From contig NZ_JAABOS010000004.1 in the NCBI RefSeq assembly GCF_010078235.1, forward strand, positions 119,816 to 183,815: 64,000 nucleotides of DNA, read 5' to 3'. This document shows positions 52,902 through 62,643 of the stretch, one piece after another; within the stretch, counting starts at the first letter, position 1; the number at the start of each line of letters is the position of its first letter. This DNA comes from Cognatundibacterium crateris (GTDB lineage Bacteria; Pseudomonadota; Gammaproteobacteria; Burkholderiales; Burkholderiaceae_D). Under the pieces are notes generated by a model. The model searched no databases. It saw only the letters and a program-made list of their open reading frames with translations, and had not been told where the DNA came from. The position numbers were made by a program, and so were the translations under genes.

Positions 52902-53756
52902 TCAGGCTGGTGTATAAGCCAGACGGACGTAGATAGGGGCAAAGGCTTCGGCCTGAGTGATTTCAATCAGAGTTTCCTTGGCCAGCTCCAGCAAAGCGAC
53001 AAAGTTCACCACCAGCACTGGCGCACCGCGGCTGGGGTCAAACAGTTCAGAAAACTCGACAAAACGGGTCGATTGCAGCTTACGCAGGATGCCGGTCATG
53101 TGGGCGCGCACCGACAATTCCTCGCGACTGATTTTGTGATGCTGTACCAGCGTCGCGCGCTTGAGTACATCGGCCCAGGCGGTCTGGATGTCAGCGATCT
53201 CGACCTGCGGCCAGTGCAGTACGGTCTGCGTTTCGATAAAGACCTGGGCATGTAAAAAATCACGCCCCAGTTGCGGTACCGTATTCAGATCATAGGCGGC
53301 CAGCTTGATTTGTTCATATTCCAGCAAACGGCGCACCAGTTCCGCGCGCGGATCGTCGGCTTCTTCGCCCTCAGTGCTCTTGGTGGAGGGCAGCAGCATG
53401 CGCGACTTAATCTCGATCAGCATCGCTGCCATCAGCAGGTATTCTGCTGCCAGCTCGAGATTGTTTTTACGAATCTGGTCTACGTATTTCAGGTATTGCA
53501 GAGTGACATCCGCCATGGGAATGTCGAGGATATTGAAGTTTTGCTTGCGTATCAGATACAGCAGCAGATCGAGCGGTCCCTCGAAGGCTTCCAGAAATAC
53601 TTCCAGCGCATCGGGTGGAATGTACAGATCGTTAGGCAGCTTGAATAAAGGCTCACCATACAGCTTGGCAAACGCCAGGCCGTCAACGACGTCCGGTGTG
53701 GTGTCCGTAGCACCGACCAGGGGCAGGTCGGTGTTGCTGGTTTCGCTGTCAGTCAC
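52902..53756 (-). CDS. scpA: Segregation and condensation protein A
   Basis: A 284-residue kleisin that bridges SMC and ScpB in the condensin complex for chromosome segregation. The N-terminal domain contains FLEAFEGPLDLLLYLIRKQNFNILDIPMADVTLQYL (near 50-90, here in its parts) and AEYLLMAAMLIEIKSRMLLP, both family hallmarks. The C-terminal winged helix (SRFVEFSELFDPSRGAPVLVVNFVALLEL-like, ending AFAPIYVRL) contacts the SMC head. scpB is not adjacent. The DUF3460 gene is upstream and panC downstream, an arrangement common in Burkholderiales. Confidence 0.94.
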   Translation of the reverse strand: MTDSETSNTDLPLVGATDTTPDVVDGLAFAKLYGEPLFKLPNDLYIPPDALEVFLEAFEGPLDLLLYLIRKQNFNILDIPMADVTLQYLKYVDQIRKNNLELAAEYLLMAAMLIEIKSRMLLPSTKSTEGEEADDPRAELVRRLLEYEQIKLAAYDLNTVPQLGRDFLHAQVFIETQTVLHWPQVEIADIQTAWADVLKRATLVQHHKISREELSVRAHMTGILRKLQSTRFVEFSELFDPSRGAPVLVVNFVALLELAKETLIEITQAEAFAPIYVRLAYTPA

Positions 53757-53797
53757 TCGCGTTAACAGTCAATAATCAATCAATTAAGGCAGAAAAA

Positions 53798-54007
53798 TCA
53801 GCCTTTGTTTTGATAGACATAAGGCTGCTGGGCCACGCGCGCATCTTTGTTGCGGCTGGCTACATCCAGATCGATAGGTGCTTTATCCCACAGCAAGGCA
53901 CGGCCATCGCGCTGACTTTGTTCCAGTTGTGGATTGGCCTTCTTCAGACTTTGCAGGAAGTGGGTCGCTTCGGATTCGTACAGGGAAAATTGCTTGGAGA
54001 ATTTCAT
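53798..54007 (-). CDS. DUF3460 family small protein
   Basis: A 69-residue soluble protein whose sequence (QFSLYESEATHFLQSLKKANPQLEQSQRDGRALLWDKAP, in its parts, then a tail with VAQQPYVYQ) matches DUF3460 of betaproteobacteria. There is no signal and no catalytic motif. It lies 41 bp upstream of scpA in the same orientation, its normal place in this order, so it may be cotranscribed with scpA and panC. Role unknown. Confidence 0.85.
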   Translation of the reverse strand: MKFSKQFSLYESEATHFLQSLKKANPQLEQSQRDGRALLWDKAPIDLDVASRNKDARVAQQPYVYQNKG

Positions 54008-54146
54008 TTTGAAATAAACGCTTAAAAGAACGGATGAAGCGGCATTTTACTCTGGTTTTAAAGGAAATAAAGGAAATCCCCTTCGAATGCCGCCTCAGAT
54101 TCCGGATTGTGACCATAGCACCAGTTGCTGGCGCTAAAAATTCTTT

Positions 54147-54728
54147 TTACAGATCGCTTTGCTGCAGCCATTTACGCGTATCGACAGGGCGATACGCAGC
54201 AAGCAGATCGAGTAATTGCGCGGGGTTTGCGCTCGCTTGCAGAATGGCCTGATGCGCCGGGCGTAAAAAACCCTGTTCAGTTGTGTGTTGCAGGAATTGT
54301 ACTAATCCGTCATAAAATCCCTGGGTATTCAGTAAGCCCACCGGCTTGTGGTGGAAGCCTAATTGCGCCCAGGTCATGACTTCAAACAATTCTTCCAGTG
54401 TGCCTATGCCACCGGGCATGGCGATAAAGCCTTGCGCCAGTTCAGCCATCATGGCTTTGCGTTCATGCATATTGGCAACGATGTGCAATTGCGTGAGCCC
54501 ACGGTGACCGACTTCCTTGTCCATCAGGGCTTGCGGAATCACGCCGGTAACACTGCCGCCCAGGCGCATGACTTCATCGGCAATCACGCCCATCAGGCCG
54601 ACATTGCCGCCGCCGTACACCAGCTCGTGGCCGCGTGCGACCAGCTCCGCCGCTAACTGGCGCGCCGAATCTGCATAGACTGGGGAAATGCCGGGCGATG
54701 AGCCGCAATAGACGCAGATGGCACTCAT
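54147..54728 (-). CDS. LOG-family nucleotide phosphoribohydrolase
   Basis: A 193-residue Rossmann-like protein of the LOG (lonely guy) / TIGR00730 family: AICVYCGSSPGISPVYADSA at the N-terminus, ELVYGGGNVGLMGVIADEV, MHERKAMMAELAQGFIAMPGGIGTLEELFEV with the diagnostic PGGxGTxxE. Enzymes of this type cleave cytokinin-riboside or AMP-type nucleotides, releasing ribose-5-phosphate. Its start overlaps the upstream TetR-type regulator by 4 bp, so the two are made together. Confidence 0.9.
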   Translation of the reverse strand: MSAICVYCGSSPGISPVYADSARQLAAELVARGHELVYGGGNVGLMGVIADEVMRLGGSVTGVIPQALMDKEVGHRGLTQLHIVANMHERKAMMAELAQGFIAMPGGIGTLEELFEVMTWAQLGFHHKPVGLLNTQGFYDGLVQFLQHTTEQGFLRPAHQAILQASANPAQLLDLLAAYRPVDTRKWLQQSDL

Positions 54729-55396
54729 TCCTGATTCATCTTCCGCAAGTAGTCGGCAGATAACTTTTCAAATACCTGTTTTGCTTCGCCGCGCAGATAG
54801 GGGCTGATCAGCACGATGACCTGATAGCAGCCACGCGCCAGTGAATCTGACATGGTTTGCAGCTCGGTATATTTGCGCGGATTACGCACGTATTCGTAGG
54901 ATAACCAATAGGTTGCAACCACGACCATGTTAGTGGCGAGCGCATCAATATCCATATCGGTCGCTTCGAACTCACCATCAGCCCGTAAGCCGGTGCACAA
55001 GCCAGTCGCAACCTTGATTTTATGGGTCAGAATTTCTTTGAAATTCAGTTCCAGCTTGCGGTTGCGTGACAACAGATCATTCAGGTCACGATAGAAAAAG
55101 CGATAGCGCCAGACCAGCTCAAAGGTCAGATGCAGGTAGGTCCAGACATCCTGAATATTTGCTTTTCTTCCCTGAGGGAAGGCCAGTTTCTTATTAATTT
55201 CCGCTTCAAACTGAGCAAAAATAGAATTGACGATATCGTCTTTATTTCTAAAGTGATAATAAAGATTGCCGGGGGAAATATTCATTTCCTCCGCTATCAC
55301 GGTCGTTGTGATATTCGGTTCACCAAATTCATTGAATAAGCGCAGGGAGAGCTCGAGGATGCGTTCCCTGGTACGGCGAGGAGCTTTGTGTTGCAT
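54725..55396 (-). CDS. TetR-family transcriptional regulator
   Basis: A 223-residue regulator with an N-terminal TetR HTH (TRERILELSLRLFNEFGEPN, VIAEEMNISPGNLYYHFRNKDDIV, about 8-60) and a helical ligand domain. The MNISPGNLYYHF motif and the overall length match a betaproteobacterial subgroup of TetR proteins with the PF13972-type C-terminal domain. It overlaps the LOG gene by 4 bp and probably controls the pair. No effector can be inferred. Confidence 0.87.
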   Translation of the reverse strand: MQHKAPRRTRERILELSLRLFNEFGEPNITTTVIAEEMNISPGNLYYHFRNKDDIVNSIFAQFEAEINKKLAFPQGRKANIQDVWTYLHLTFELVWRYRFFYRDLNDLLSRNRKLELNFKEILTHKIKVATGLCTGLRADGEFEATDMDIDALATNMVVVATYWLSYEYVRNPRKYTELQTMSDSLARGCYQVIVLISPYLRGEAKQVFEKLSADYLRKMNQE

Positions 55397-55456
55397 GTCA
55401 TTCTTCTCGATGGATGATTTCGTAAGAATATCATCCTTCGCTCTAACATCAAAACT

Positions 55457-55975
55457 TCACTGGTCTGCAGTGCTGTCCTGCTTCACTGCCGGAATATGCA
55501 ATAACCGTGTTTTCGCCAGATGATCATGCAGAAACTGGCGGTCAGGGCGCAGTAAGGCTATCGCGCCCCAGGCAGCGGCACCCGCGGTCACCGCAATCAC
55601 CATAGGCCATTGCTTGAGATTAAATTGATACACCAGCGCCATCGCTGGTAAGAACCACATCCAGGCCAGGCAGTAGCGTACGATCGCCTTGATGACTGGT
55701 ATGCGCCCACCATTGTTATCGGTCACTTTGATGCGCCAGGTTTGCATCGCCAGCGTCTGGCCGCTGCGGGTCCAGCAATACACAAAATAAACGCCGAATA
55801 CCACAAACAGCCAGGCTTGCCGTCCGGCACGCAAACTGAGTGCGTGACGGCTTTGGGTCAGCACATCGAACAGGAAATCGGCAACGAAGGCTATGCCAAA
55901 CAGCAACATTGCTTCGTACACCATACAAATTACCCTGCGCCTGAGTGGCGGGGCAGGCAAAATCGTAGTCGACAT
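55457..55975 (-). CDS. RDD-family membrane protein
   Basis: A 172-residue inner-membrane protein of the RDD family: RRRVICMVYEAMLLFGIAFVADFLF, a second helix pair (AWLFVVFGVYFVYCWTRSGQTLAMQTWRIKV), and a third hydrophobic region (WMWFLPAMALVY). The family Arg-Asp-Asp signature is partly altered (VYEAM in place of RDD-type residues), while the SGQTLAMQTWRIKV motif is clear. It follows the DUF3106 gene by one base and looks like the last gene of the sigma-factor operon. Confidence 0.82.
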   Translation of the reverse strand: MSTTILPAPPLRRRVICMVYEAMLLFGIAFVADFLFDVLTQSRHALSLRAGRQAWLFVVFGVYFVYCWTRSGQTLAMQTWRIKVTDNNGGRIPVIKAIVRYCLAWMWFLPAMALVYQFNLKQWPMVIAVTAGAAAWGAIALLRPDRQFLHDHLAKTRLLHIPAVKQDSTADQ

Positions 55976-55976
55976 C

Positions 55977-56663
55977 TTACTTCGTCTGAGGCTGGGAGGC
56001 AGGGCTGGCGCTGGTGTTAACAGGAGCCGCTTCCACTGCCACTGAGGCAGGTGCTGCGCTGCTCAGGCTGGCGGGAGCGGCCTGAACAGCAGCTTTGGGG
56101 GCAATGACCGGTTTTGGGCCCAGTTTAATCGGTGCCAGCGGATTCGGATTCTTAATCGATTCAGGCGACAGATTAGTCAGGCTCTTTTTTTTCTCATGCT
56201 CAGCAGCCAGGCGTTTCTTTTCTTCATCGCTCAGTTGCTGATACTGTTGCCATTGCGCTGATTTTTTTTCAGCTGGCAATTGCGTCGATTTGGCATAGTT
56301 TTCTCTGGCTGCCATGCGCTGTTCCGGTGTCAGCTTGACCCAGTCGCGCATACGTTCCTGCAGGCGTGCCTGTTCATCCGGCTTCATGCCGTTGTAACGG
56401 GCGGCAATTTCCAGCCATTTCTTCTTACTGAGTTCAGGCAGCCTGTCCCATTCGCCAGCCAGCGGACTGAGCGCCAGCTTCTGCGCAGCGCTCAATTCTG
56501 TCCAGAGTGGTTTGGTCGCGGTCTGGGGCAATGTTGCCTTGACCGCAGAGGTGTTGTTGCTGACAGGTAAGGCACCGCCTATGGCATAGGCCAAAGGCAG
56601 TGCAGTCGCTGTAGCGATAAGTATGACTGTGATACGCGGCAAGGCTTTCAACAACACGCTCAA
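55977..56663 (-). CDS. DUF3106 periplasmic protein
   Basis: A 228-residue protein with an N-terminal hydrophobic segment (ITVILIATATALPLAYAIGGA). It has a charged helical core with LSPLAGEWDRLPELSKKKWLEIAARYNGMKPDEQARLQERMRDWVKLTPEQRMAAREN (in its parts), the DUF3106 signature, and an Ala/Pro-rich low-complexity tail. The role is unknown. The helical WxxL...TPEQR repeats recall small periplasmic stress sensors such as CpxP/Spy-type proteins, but the LTxxQ motif match is only suggestive. It overlaps DUF3619 by 4 bp. Confidence 0.82.
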   Translation of the reverse strand: MSVLLKALPRITVILIATATALPLAYAIGGALPVSNNTSAVKATLPQTATKPLWTELSAAQKLALSPLAGEWDRLPELSKKKWLEIAARYNGMKPDEQARLQERMRDWVKLTPEQRMAARENYAKSTQLPAEKKSAQWQQYQQLSDEEKKRLAAEHEKKKSLTNLSPESIKNPNPLAPIKLGPKPVIAPKAAVQAAPASLSSAAPASVAVEAAPVNTSASPASQPQTK

Positions 56664-57094
56664 TCCTCCGGTTTATCTTTATTGTCTTTATTGTTCAGGT
56701 AAGCCGTAAAGCCAGTATCTACATAGGCGGCCGGTGGTAATTCATCGACCAGCATGGTGGCGTCTATATCTGCCAGTTCGTTGATATTTTGCTGTTGTTC
56801 GTATTCATAGATGCCGAACATACCAACCACCAGTACCAGCGCCGGTAAGGCCAGTCCCAGTTTGCCCAGCCAGGAGCCCGGGCCACTGAATGAAAGGCCA
56901 TTGTTACCAGCGAAAGCGCCTTTAAATACGCGCACTGCAACCGGTGCTTCTTTTTTCTTACGCGCCATTGCCAGCTTACGTGCCTGGGCGAGCCGGTCCA
57001 GAGTCGGGGCAGGGAGTTGTTCTGCCGACTCATTGAGCGCACGTTTTACCTTGTAGGCAAAGTCGAGATCCTGCGATTCTTTTGAGTAGTTCAT
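56660..57094 (-). CDS. DUF3619 membrane protein (possible anti-sigma factor)
   Basis: A 144-residue protein: a cytosolic N-terminal helix region (DLDFAYKVKRALNESAEQLPAPTLDRLAQARKLAMARKK, in parts), one transmembrane helix (LGLALPALVLVVGMFGIY, about 87-104) and a periplasmic tail ending NNKDNKDKPED. It lies directly after the sigma factor with a 4-bp overlap. Its single-pass layout and place suggest an anti-sigma factor for the sigma protein at 57091-57672, but no ZAS-type zinc motif is present. DUF3619 is the family I recognise. Confidence 0.78.
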   Translation of the reverse strand: MNYSKESQDLDFAYKVKRALNESAEQLPAPTLDRLAQARKLAMARKKKEAPVAVRVFKGAFAGNNGLSFSGPGSWLGKLGLALPALVLVVGMFGIYEYEQQQNINELADIDATMLVDELPPAAYVDTGFTAYLNNKDNKDKPED

Positions 57095-57672
57095 AGCTGT
57101 ATTCCTTTAGCCTTGAGCGATGCAGCCAATGTGTGAGTGGCACGCGAGCAATGCGTTTTGACACTGCCTTCAGAGCAGCCCATTGCGGCAGCTGTCTCTG
57201 CTACATCCATGTCTTCCCAGTAACGCATGAGGAAGGCTTCCCGTTGACGTGTCGGAAGTTTTTTTATTTCTTCATCAATAATGTTGAGGACTTGCTCGCG
57301 CTCTATTTTATCAGCACTGGATTCCGCTGCTTCAGTTCCCTCCTCGGCGGCATAGCTTTCCAGCAAATCGAAGTTGTCATCTTCGCGGTTATTGTCCGGA
57401 GTGATGCTGGAGAACAGGCTGACCCAGGTATTTCTTACTTTTTCTCTTCGGAAATAATCCAGCGTTGTGGTTTGCAATATGCGCTGAAACAACATGGGTA
57501 ATTCGGCGGCAGGCTTGTCACCGTATTTTTCGGATAACTTGATCATCGCTTCCTGCACGATGTCGAGCGCGGACTCTTCATTTCTGACTGCATACATCGC
57601 TTGCTTGAAAGCACGGCGTTCTACGCCTTCAAGGAAACTGGATAATTCTCTGTCGGTGGCCATTGTTGGCAA
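57091..57672 (-). CDS. ECF-type RNA polymerase sigma factor
   Basis: A 193-residue sigma-70-family protein. Region 2 covers FKQAMYAVRNEESALDIVQEAMIKLSEKY (about 18-46) with the promoter-melting patch, and region 4 covers LPTRQREAFLMRYWEDMDVAETAAAMGCSEGSVKTHCSRA (about 142-181) with a HTH. A longer acidic linker (DDNFDLLESYAAEEGTEAAESS) lies between. The start may be 57672 or the ATG at 57663 (MATDREL). It heads the unit sigma-DUF3619-DUF3106-RDD, where successive genes overlap by 4 bp except the last. The regulon is not known from this window. Confidence 0.88.
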   Translation of the reverse strand: MPTMATDRELSSFLEGVERRAFKQAMYAVRNEESALDIVQEAMIKLSEKYGDKPAAELPMLFQRILQTTTLDYFRREKVRNTWVSLFSSITPDNNREDDNFDLLESYAAEEGTEAAESSADKIEREQVLNIIDEEIKKLPTRQREAFLMRYWEDMDVAETAAAMGCSEGSVKTHCSRATHTLAASLKAKGIQL

Positions 57673-58201
57673 TATTCGCTTGGTGATTCAGATAGTCTGA
57701 TTCCGGCCAGTGGACCGGAATAGGTGTTTTTTGTTCCGTAAAAGTGCGCACATGCTAGCAAAAATGACTCTACATGTCCTTAACTTTGTCAAAGTTCTGT
57801 AATTTGCACCTTTTTGTCTCAGAGAAATTGCAGAAGAATATAAGAATTTCACATAATTCCGCTTGACCAAAATGCTGCGACGCAGTACCGTATGAGTCCG
57901 CTCCAAAATCTCGGAGCACCAAATATCTGCTTGGCTCGACCCACAATGTTGCCGCCAGCAGATGCGCTTTAAATGAAGCTGTTTGTTCTGACCCATGCCA
58001 CAAGCGTGAGAAGTCTGTCTTTGCAAAGCCTTACCACTGATTGAACGAGTGCCTCAAGTATTGCCTGGAACCATGTCCAACGGATATGCGAAGGGGAATA
58101 TGCCCGCACGTAAAGGGATTTCAGCTTACCGGACCTGCATCGCGATTTCGCCAGGAAAGAGCATCCGATCAATTTCCTATGGACCTTGAAAGGACAACAT
58201 A
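57673..58201. other. Divergent intergenic region upstream of ilvB
   Basis: About 529 bp between the sigma-factor and ilvB start codons. No gene is supported. A 16-codon frame (57752-57802) has seven Leu/Val residues and a 38-codon frame (58073-58189) has five Ile; neither is followed by an obvious terminator/antiterminator pair, so I do not call an attenuator. Promoters for both sides must lie here. Confidence 0.4.
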
Positions 58202-59917
58202 ATGAGTTCAGAGTTTACAGGCGCAGAGATACTGGTTAAGTGTCTGGCCGAAGAGGGTGTTGAGCACGTTTTCGGATATCCGGGCGGCGCAGTACTCTAC
58301 ATCTACGATGCAATTTTCAATCAGGATAAGTTTCAGCATGTGCTGGTTCGTCATGAACAGGCTGCCATTCATGCTGCAGATGCTTATTCCCGCTCTTCCA
58401 ATAAAGTCGGTGTCGCGATTGTGACTTCCGGACCCGGTGTGACCAACGCGGTTACCGGTCTGGCTACGGCTTATATGGATTCCATTCCTATGGTGGTGAT
58501 TTCCGGTCAGGTGCCCAGCGCCGTGATTGGTCAGGATGCCTTCCAGGAATGCGATACCGTTGGCATTACCCGTCCTTGCGTCAAGCATAATTTCCTGGTG
58601 AAAGACGTCAGGGATCTGGCTGAAACAGTCAAAAAAGCATTTTATATTGCAACCACCGGACGACCAGGTCCGGTACTGGTGGATATTCCTAAAGACATCA
58701 GCATGCATAAAACTTCTTTCCATTATCCGAAAGAAGTAGAGATGCGCTCTTACAAACCGGTCGATAAAGGTCATGCGGGGCAGATTCGTAAAGCAGTGCA
58801 ACTGTTGTTGCAGGCTGAACGCCCTATGATTTATACCGGCGGCGGTGTGATACTGGCACATGCTTCCGATGAGTTGAATCAACTGGTGGATATGCTGGGC
58901 TTTCCTTGCACCAATACCTTGATGGGTCTGGGTGCTTACCGCGCCAGCGATTCCAAATTCGTCGGTATGCCAGGCATGCATGGCACCTATGAAGCCAACA
59001 TGGCGATGCAGCATTGTGACGTACTGATTGCGATCGGTGCTCGCTTTGATGACCGCGTGATTGGGAATCCTAAGCATTTTGCTTCGCATCCACGCAAGAT
59101 CATTCATATCGACATTGATCCGTCTTCGATTTCCAAGCGCGTCAAGGTTGATATTCCTATCGTTGGCAATGTCAAAGACGTGCTGATAGAAATGCTGTCG
59201 CAATTGCGTGCTGTTGAGACGCGACCTGACCAGAAAGCACTGTCTGCCTGGTGGAAGCAGGTTGAGGAATGGCGTAGCCGCGATTGTCTGAAATATCCGA
59301 CTTCAAGCGAAGTGATCAAACCGCAATCCGTGGTGGAGAAAGTCTGGGAAGTCACGCAGGGCGATGCCTTTGTGACCTCTGACGTAGGCCAGCATCAGAT
59401 GTGGGCAGCGCAGTACTACCGTTTCAATAAGCCACGCCGCTGGATCAATTCCGGTGGTCTGGGCACCATGGGTGTCGGATTGCCGTATGCCATGGGTGTG
59501 CAAATGGCGAATCCTGGTGCAACAGTCGCCTGCATTACCGGTGAAGCGTCGATACAAATGTGTATTCAGGAACTGGCTACCTGCAAACAATATCACCTGA
59601 CACCAAAGATTATCCTGCTCAATAACCGTTTCCTGGGCATGGTACGTCAATGGCAGCAGATCGATTATGGCTCGCGTTATTCAGAATCCTACATGGACTC
59701 TTTACCTGACTTTACTAAGCTGGTTGAAGCCTATGGACATGTGGGTATGAAGATAGAAAACCCTGCCGATGTCGATGGCGCGGTACGTGAAGCATTTGCG
59801 ATGAAGGACAGACTGGTATTCATGAACTTCATTACCGATCAGACCGAAAATGTCTGGCCCATGGTGAAAGCCGGCAAAGGGCTGACTGAAATGTTACTGG
59901 GTTCGGAGGATCTGTAA
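58202..59917 (+). CDS. ilvB: Acetolactate synthase large subunit
   Basis: A 571-residue ThDP-dependent enzyme that condenses two pyruvates, or pyruvate with 2-ketobutyrate, in the first common step of Val/Leu/Ile synthesis. It has the N-terminal VEHVFGYPGGAVLYIYDAI with the catalytic Glu in VRHEQAAIHAADAY, the FAD-binding middle domain with IGARFDDRVIG, and the ThDP-diphosphate motif TGEASIQMCIQELATCKQY followed by NNRFLGMVRQWQ. The usual GDG/GEG reads GEA here. AAAGGACA lies before the ATG. It overlaps ilvH by one base. Confidence 0.96.
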   Translation: MSSEFTGAEILVKCLAEEGVEHVFGYPGGAVLYIYDAIFNQDKFQHVLVRHEQAAIHAADAYSRSSNKVGVAIVTSGPGVTNAVTGLATAYMDSIPMVVISGQVPSAVIGQDAFQECDTVGITRPCVKHNFLVKDVRDLAETVKKAFYIATTGRPGPVLVDIPKDISMHKTSFHYPKEVEMRSYKPVDKGHAGQIRKAVQLLLQAERPMIYTGGGVILAHASDELNQLVDMLGFPCTNTLMGLGAYRASDSKFVGMPGMHGTYEANMAMQHCDVLIAIGARFDDRVIGNPKHFASHPRKIIHIDIDPSSISKRVKVDIPIVGNVKDVLIEMLSQLRAVETRPDQKALSAWWKQVEEWRSRDCLKYPTSSEVIKPQSVVEKVWEVTQGDAFVTSDVGQHQMWAAQYYRFNKPRRWINSGGLGTMGVGLPYAMGVQMANPGATVACITGEASIQMCIQELATCKQYHLTPKIILLNNRFLGMVRQWQQIDYGSRYSESYMDSLPDFTKLVEAYGHVGMKIENPADVDGAVREAFAMKDRLVFMNFITDQTENVWPMVKAGKGLTEMLLGSEDL

Positions 59918-60408
59918 TGAGACACATAATTTCTATTCTTCTGGAAAACGAAGCTGGTGCCTTGTCGCGTGTGGTTGGCTTGTTTTCTGCACGTGGCTAT
60001 AACATCGAAACCCTGACCGTTGCACCGACCGAAGATGCGACTTTGTCGCGTATGACTATCGTGACTTCGGGTTCGGACGATATCATCGAACAGATTACCA
60101 AACATTTGAATCGCCTGATTGAGGTGGTCAAGGTGGTGGATCTGACCGAGGGTGCGCATATAGAACGCGAACTGATGCTGATCAAAGTGCGCGCAGTCGG
60201 TAAAGAGCGTGAAGAGATGAAGCGTACAGCTGATATTTTCCGCGGCCGCATTATCGATGTCACAGAAAAAACCTACACCATAGAACTGACCGGCAACAAA
60301 GGCAAACTGGACGCGTTTATCGATGCGATAGACCGTGCAGCGATTCTGGAAACAGTACGTACCGGCGGCTCAGGCATAGGCCGTGGCGAGCGCATACTCA
60401 AAGTGTAA
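59917..60408 (+). CDS. ilvH: Acetolactate synthase small (regulatory) subunit
   Basis: A 163-residue regulatory subunit that activates IlvB and confers valine feedback inhibition. An N-terminal ACT domain (ISILLENEAGALSRVVGLFSARGYNIETLTVAPTED, in its parts) is followed by the C-terminal ALS_ss domain (MLIKVRAVGKEREEMKRTADIFRGRIIDV). The start overlaps the ilvB stop (TAATG), so synthesis is coupled. ilvC follows after 123 bp. Confidence 0.95.
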   Translation: MRHIISILLENEAGALSRVVGLFSARGYNIETLTVAPTEDATLSRMTIVTSGSDDIIEQITKHLNRLIEVVKVVDLTEGAHIERELMLIKVRAVGKEREEMKRTADIFRGRIIDVTEKTYTIELTGNKGKLDAFIDAIDRAAILETVRTGGSGIGRGERILKV

Positions 60409-60528
60409 TTCATCCGGCAGACTCACTGCGAACGGATAAAGATGACACAAATGCGTACTCGTCGCAGTGCAGTTTGCTGACCACCACCCATTGAAGCATT
60501 TAAAAATTCAGACATTTAAACAGGATAA

Positions 60529-61548
<1,020 letters not shown>

Positions 61549-61574
61549 TCGCTGCCCGGTTCGCACTGAAGCAT

Positions 61575-61605
61575 AAAAAAAGTCGCCCTTGCAGGCGACT
61601 TTTTT
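61575..61605 (+). terminator. ilvC terminator
   Basis: AAAAAGTCGCC (61577-61587), loop CTTGCA, GGCGACTTTTT (61594-61604). Confidence 0.92.
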
Positions 61606-61739
61606 ATTTGCGTTGAAATTCTGCGCTAAGCTGAGGCAACTGCAAACTTGTTAAAAAGCGTGAATCATGAACAGATGATGCAACTTTGATTTCTGAATCA
61701 TGTCTGACCTCAGTATTAACTACATTTTCGGAGAATGCG

Positions 61740-62474
61740 ATGAAAAAAATGATCTTGCTTGCTGCTGCAATGAGCTTTGCAATTCCTGTCTATGCACAAA
61801 GTCTGGCCGGTACAGTATTAACAGTAGGTGGCAGTGCTGAAATTAAAGTCGACAACGATCAGGCGAATCTGAGTTTTTATCTGGAAGAACAGGATAAAGA
61901 TAAAGCACAGGCTGCTTCGCGCCTGAATCAGAAAATGAAATCCGGTACCGATCTGATCAAAAAAGAAGATCCTCAGGCAGAGCTGATGACGCGTAATTAT
62001 TATACCTACCCAGTCTATTCTGACGAGCTGCAAGTCGCCGGTGCTCAGCCTAAAAAACGCCAGATCACTGGCTGGCGCGTAGGTCAATATCTGGAAGTCA
62101 AAACAATCAATCTGAAGCAGTTGCCATCGACCGTGGCATCGGCACAAAAAGTCATGAGCCTGAATGGCATCCATTTTGGTTTATCGCCACAGGCGGCAGC
62201 TAAACTGGAAGAAGAACGTATTCAGGCTGGATACAAAAATTTTTCCGACAAATTAGCCATGGTGGTCAATGCAATGGGCCGCAAATTGCAGGATGTGCAA
62301 ATTGAAGCTGTGGATTTCGATGGTGCAGCATTGGAAATGCCCCAGGTACAAATGGCAGCAGCGCCTATGATGCTGAAGGGCGCACGCGTGGCAGATGCGG
62401 TGGCGGAGCCTAGTTTTGAGCCGGGTTCAAGCTCGCTGTCGATACGCGTCAATGGTAAGGTGCGCCTGAAGTAA
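61740..62474 (+). CDS. SIMPL (DUF541) periplasmic protein
   Basis: A 244-residue exported protein: signal peptide MKKMILLAAAMSFAIPVYAQ (1-20), then the SIMPL domain with VLTVGGSAEIKVDNDQANLSFYLEE, many Lys/Gln-rich helices, and strands ending SIRVNGKVRLK. Family members form oligomeric rings and have been linked to oxidative or envelope stress (E. coli YggE), but the molecular role is not settled. The ATG at 61740 has CGGAGA upstream. It lies between ilvC and pssA, after the ilvC terminator. Confidence 0.83.
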   Translation: MKKMILLAAAMSFAIPVYAQSLAGTVLTVGGSAEIKVDNDQANLSFYLEEQDKDKAQAASRLNQKMKSGTDLIKKEDPQAELMTRNYYTYPVYSDELQVAGAQPKKRQITGWRVGQYLEVKTINLKQLPSTVASAQKVMSLNGIHFGLSPQAAAKLEEERIQAGYKNFSDKLAMVVNAMGRKLQDVQIEAVDFDGAALEMPQVQMAAAPMMLKGARVADAVAEPSFEPGSSSLSIRVNGKVRLK

Positions 62475-62643
62475 GTGCTGCTTGCTGCCACATGCCCTGC
62501 TATCTGCATGTGGCAACATCACTATGGGTTTTCCTGTGTAGGAATCAGGGTTATACTTGCCCGAACTTTTATCTATCGCCCGGTTAGAGTGGGCTGCTCA
62601 GGCAGCCAGCTCTGGTTCGGGCATATTTTTTCGGGCAAAACGC

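Noticed and set aside
57752..57802. A 16-codon frame with many Leu and Val, as a possible ilvB leader peptide
   Set aside because: It lies 400 bp before ilvB, has no ribosome site or following terminator pair, and its Leu/Val codons are not in a run.
58073..58189. A 38-codon frame with five Ile ending just before the ilvB ribosome site
   Set aside because: The Ile codons are scattered and no competing hairpins are obvious; it could be an upstream frame but evidence is too thin.
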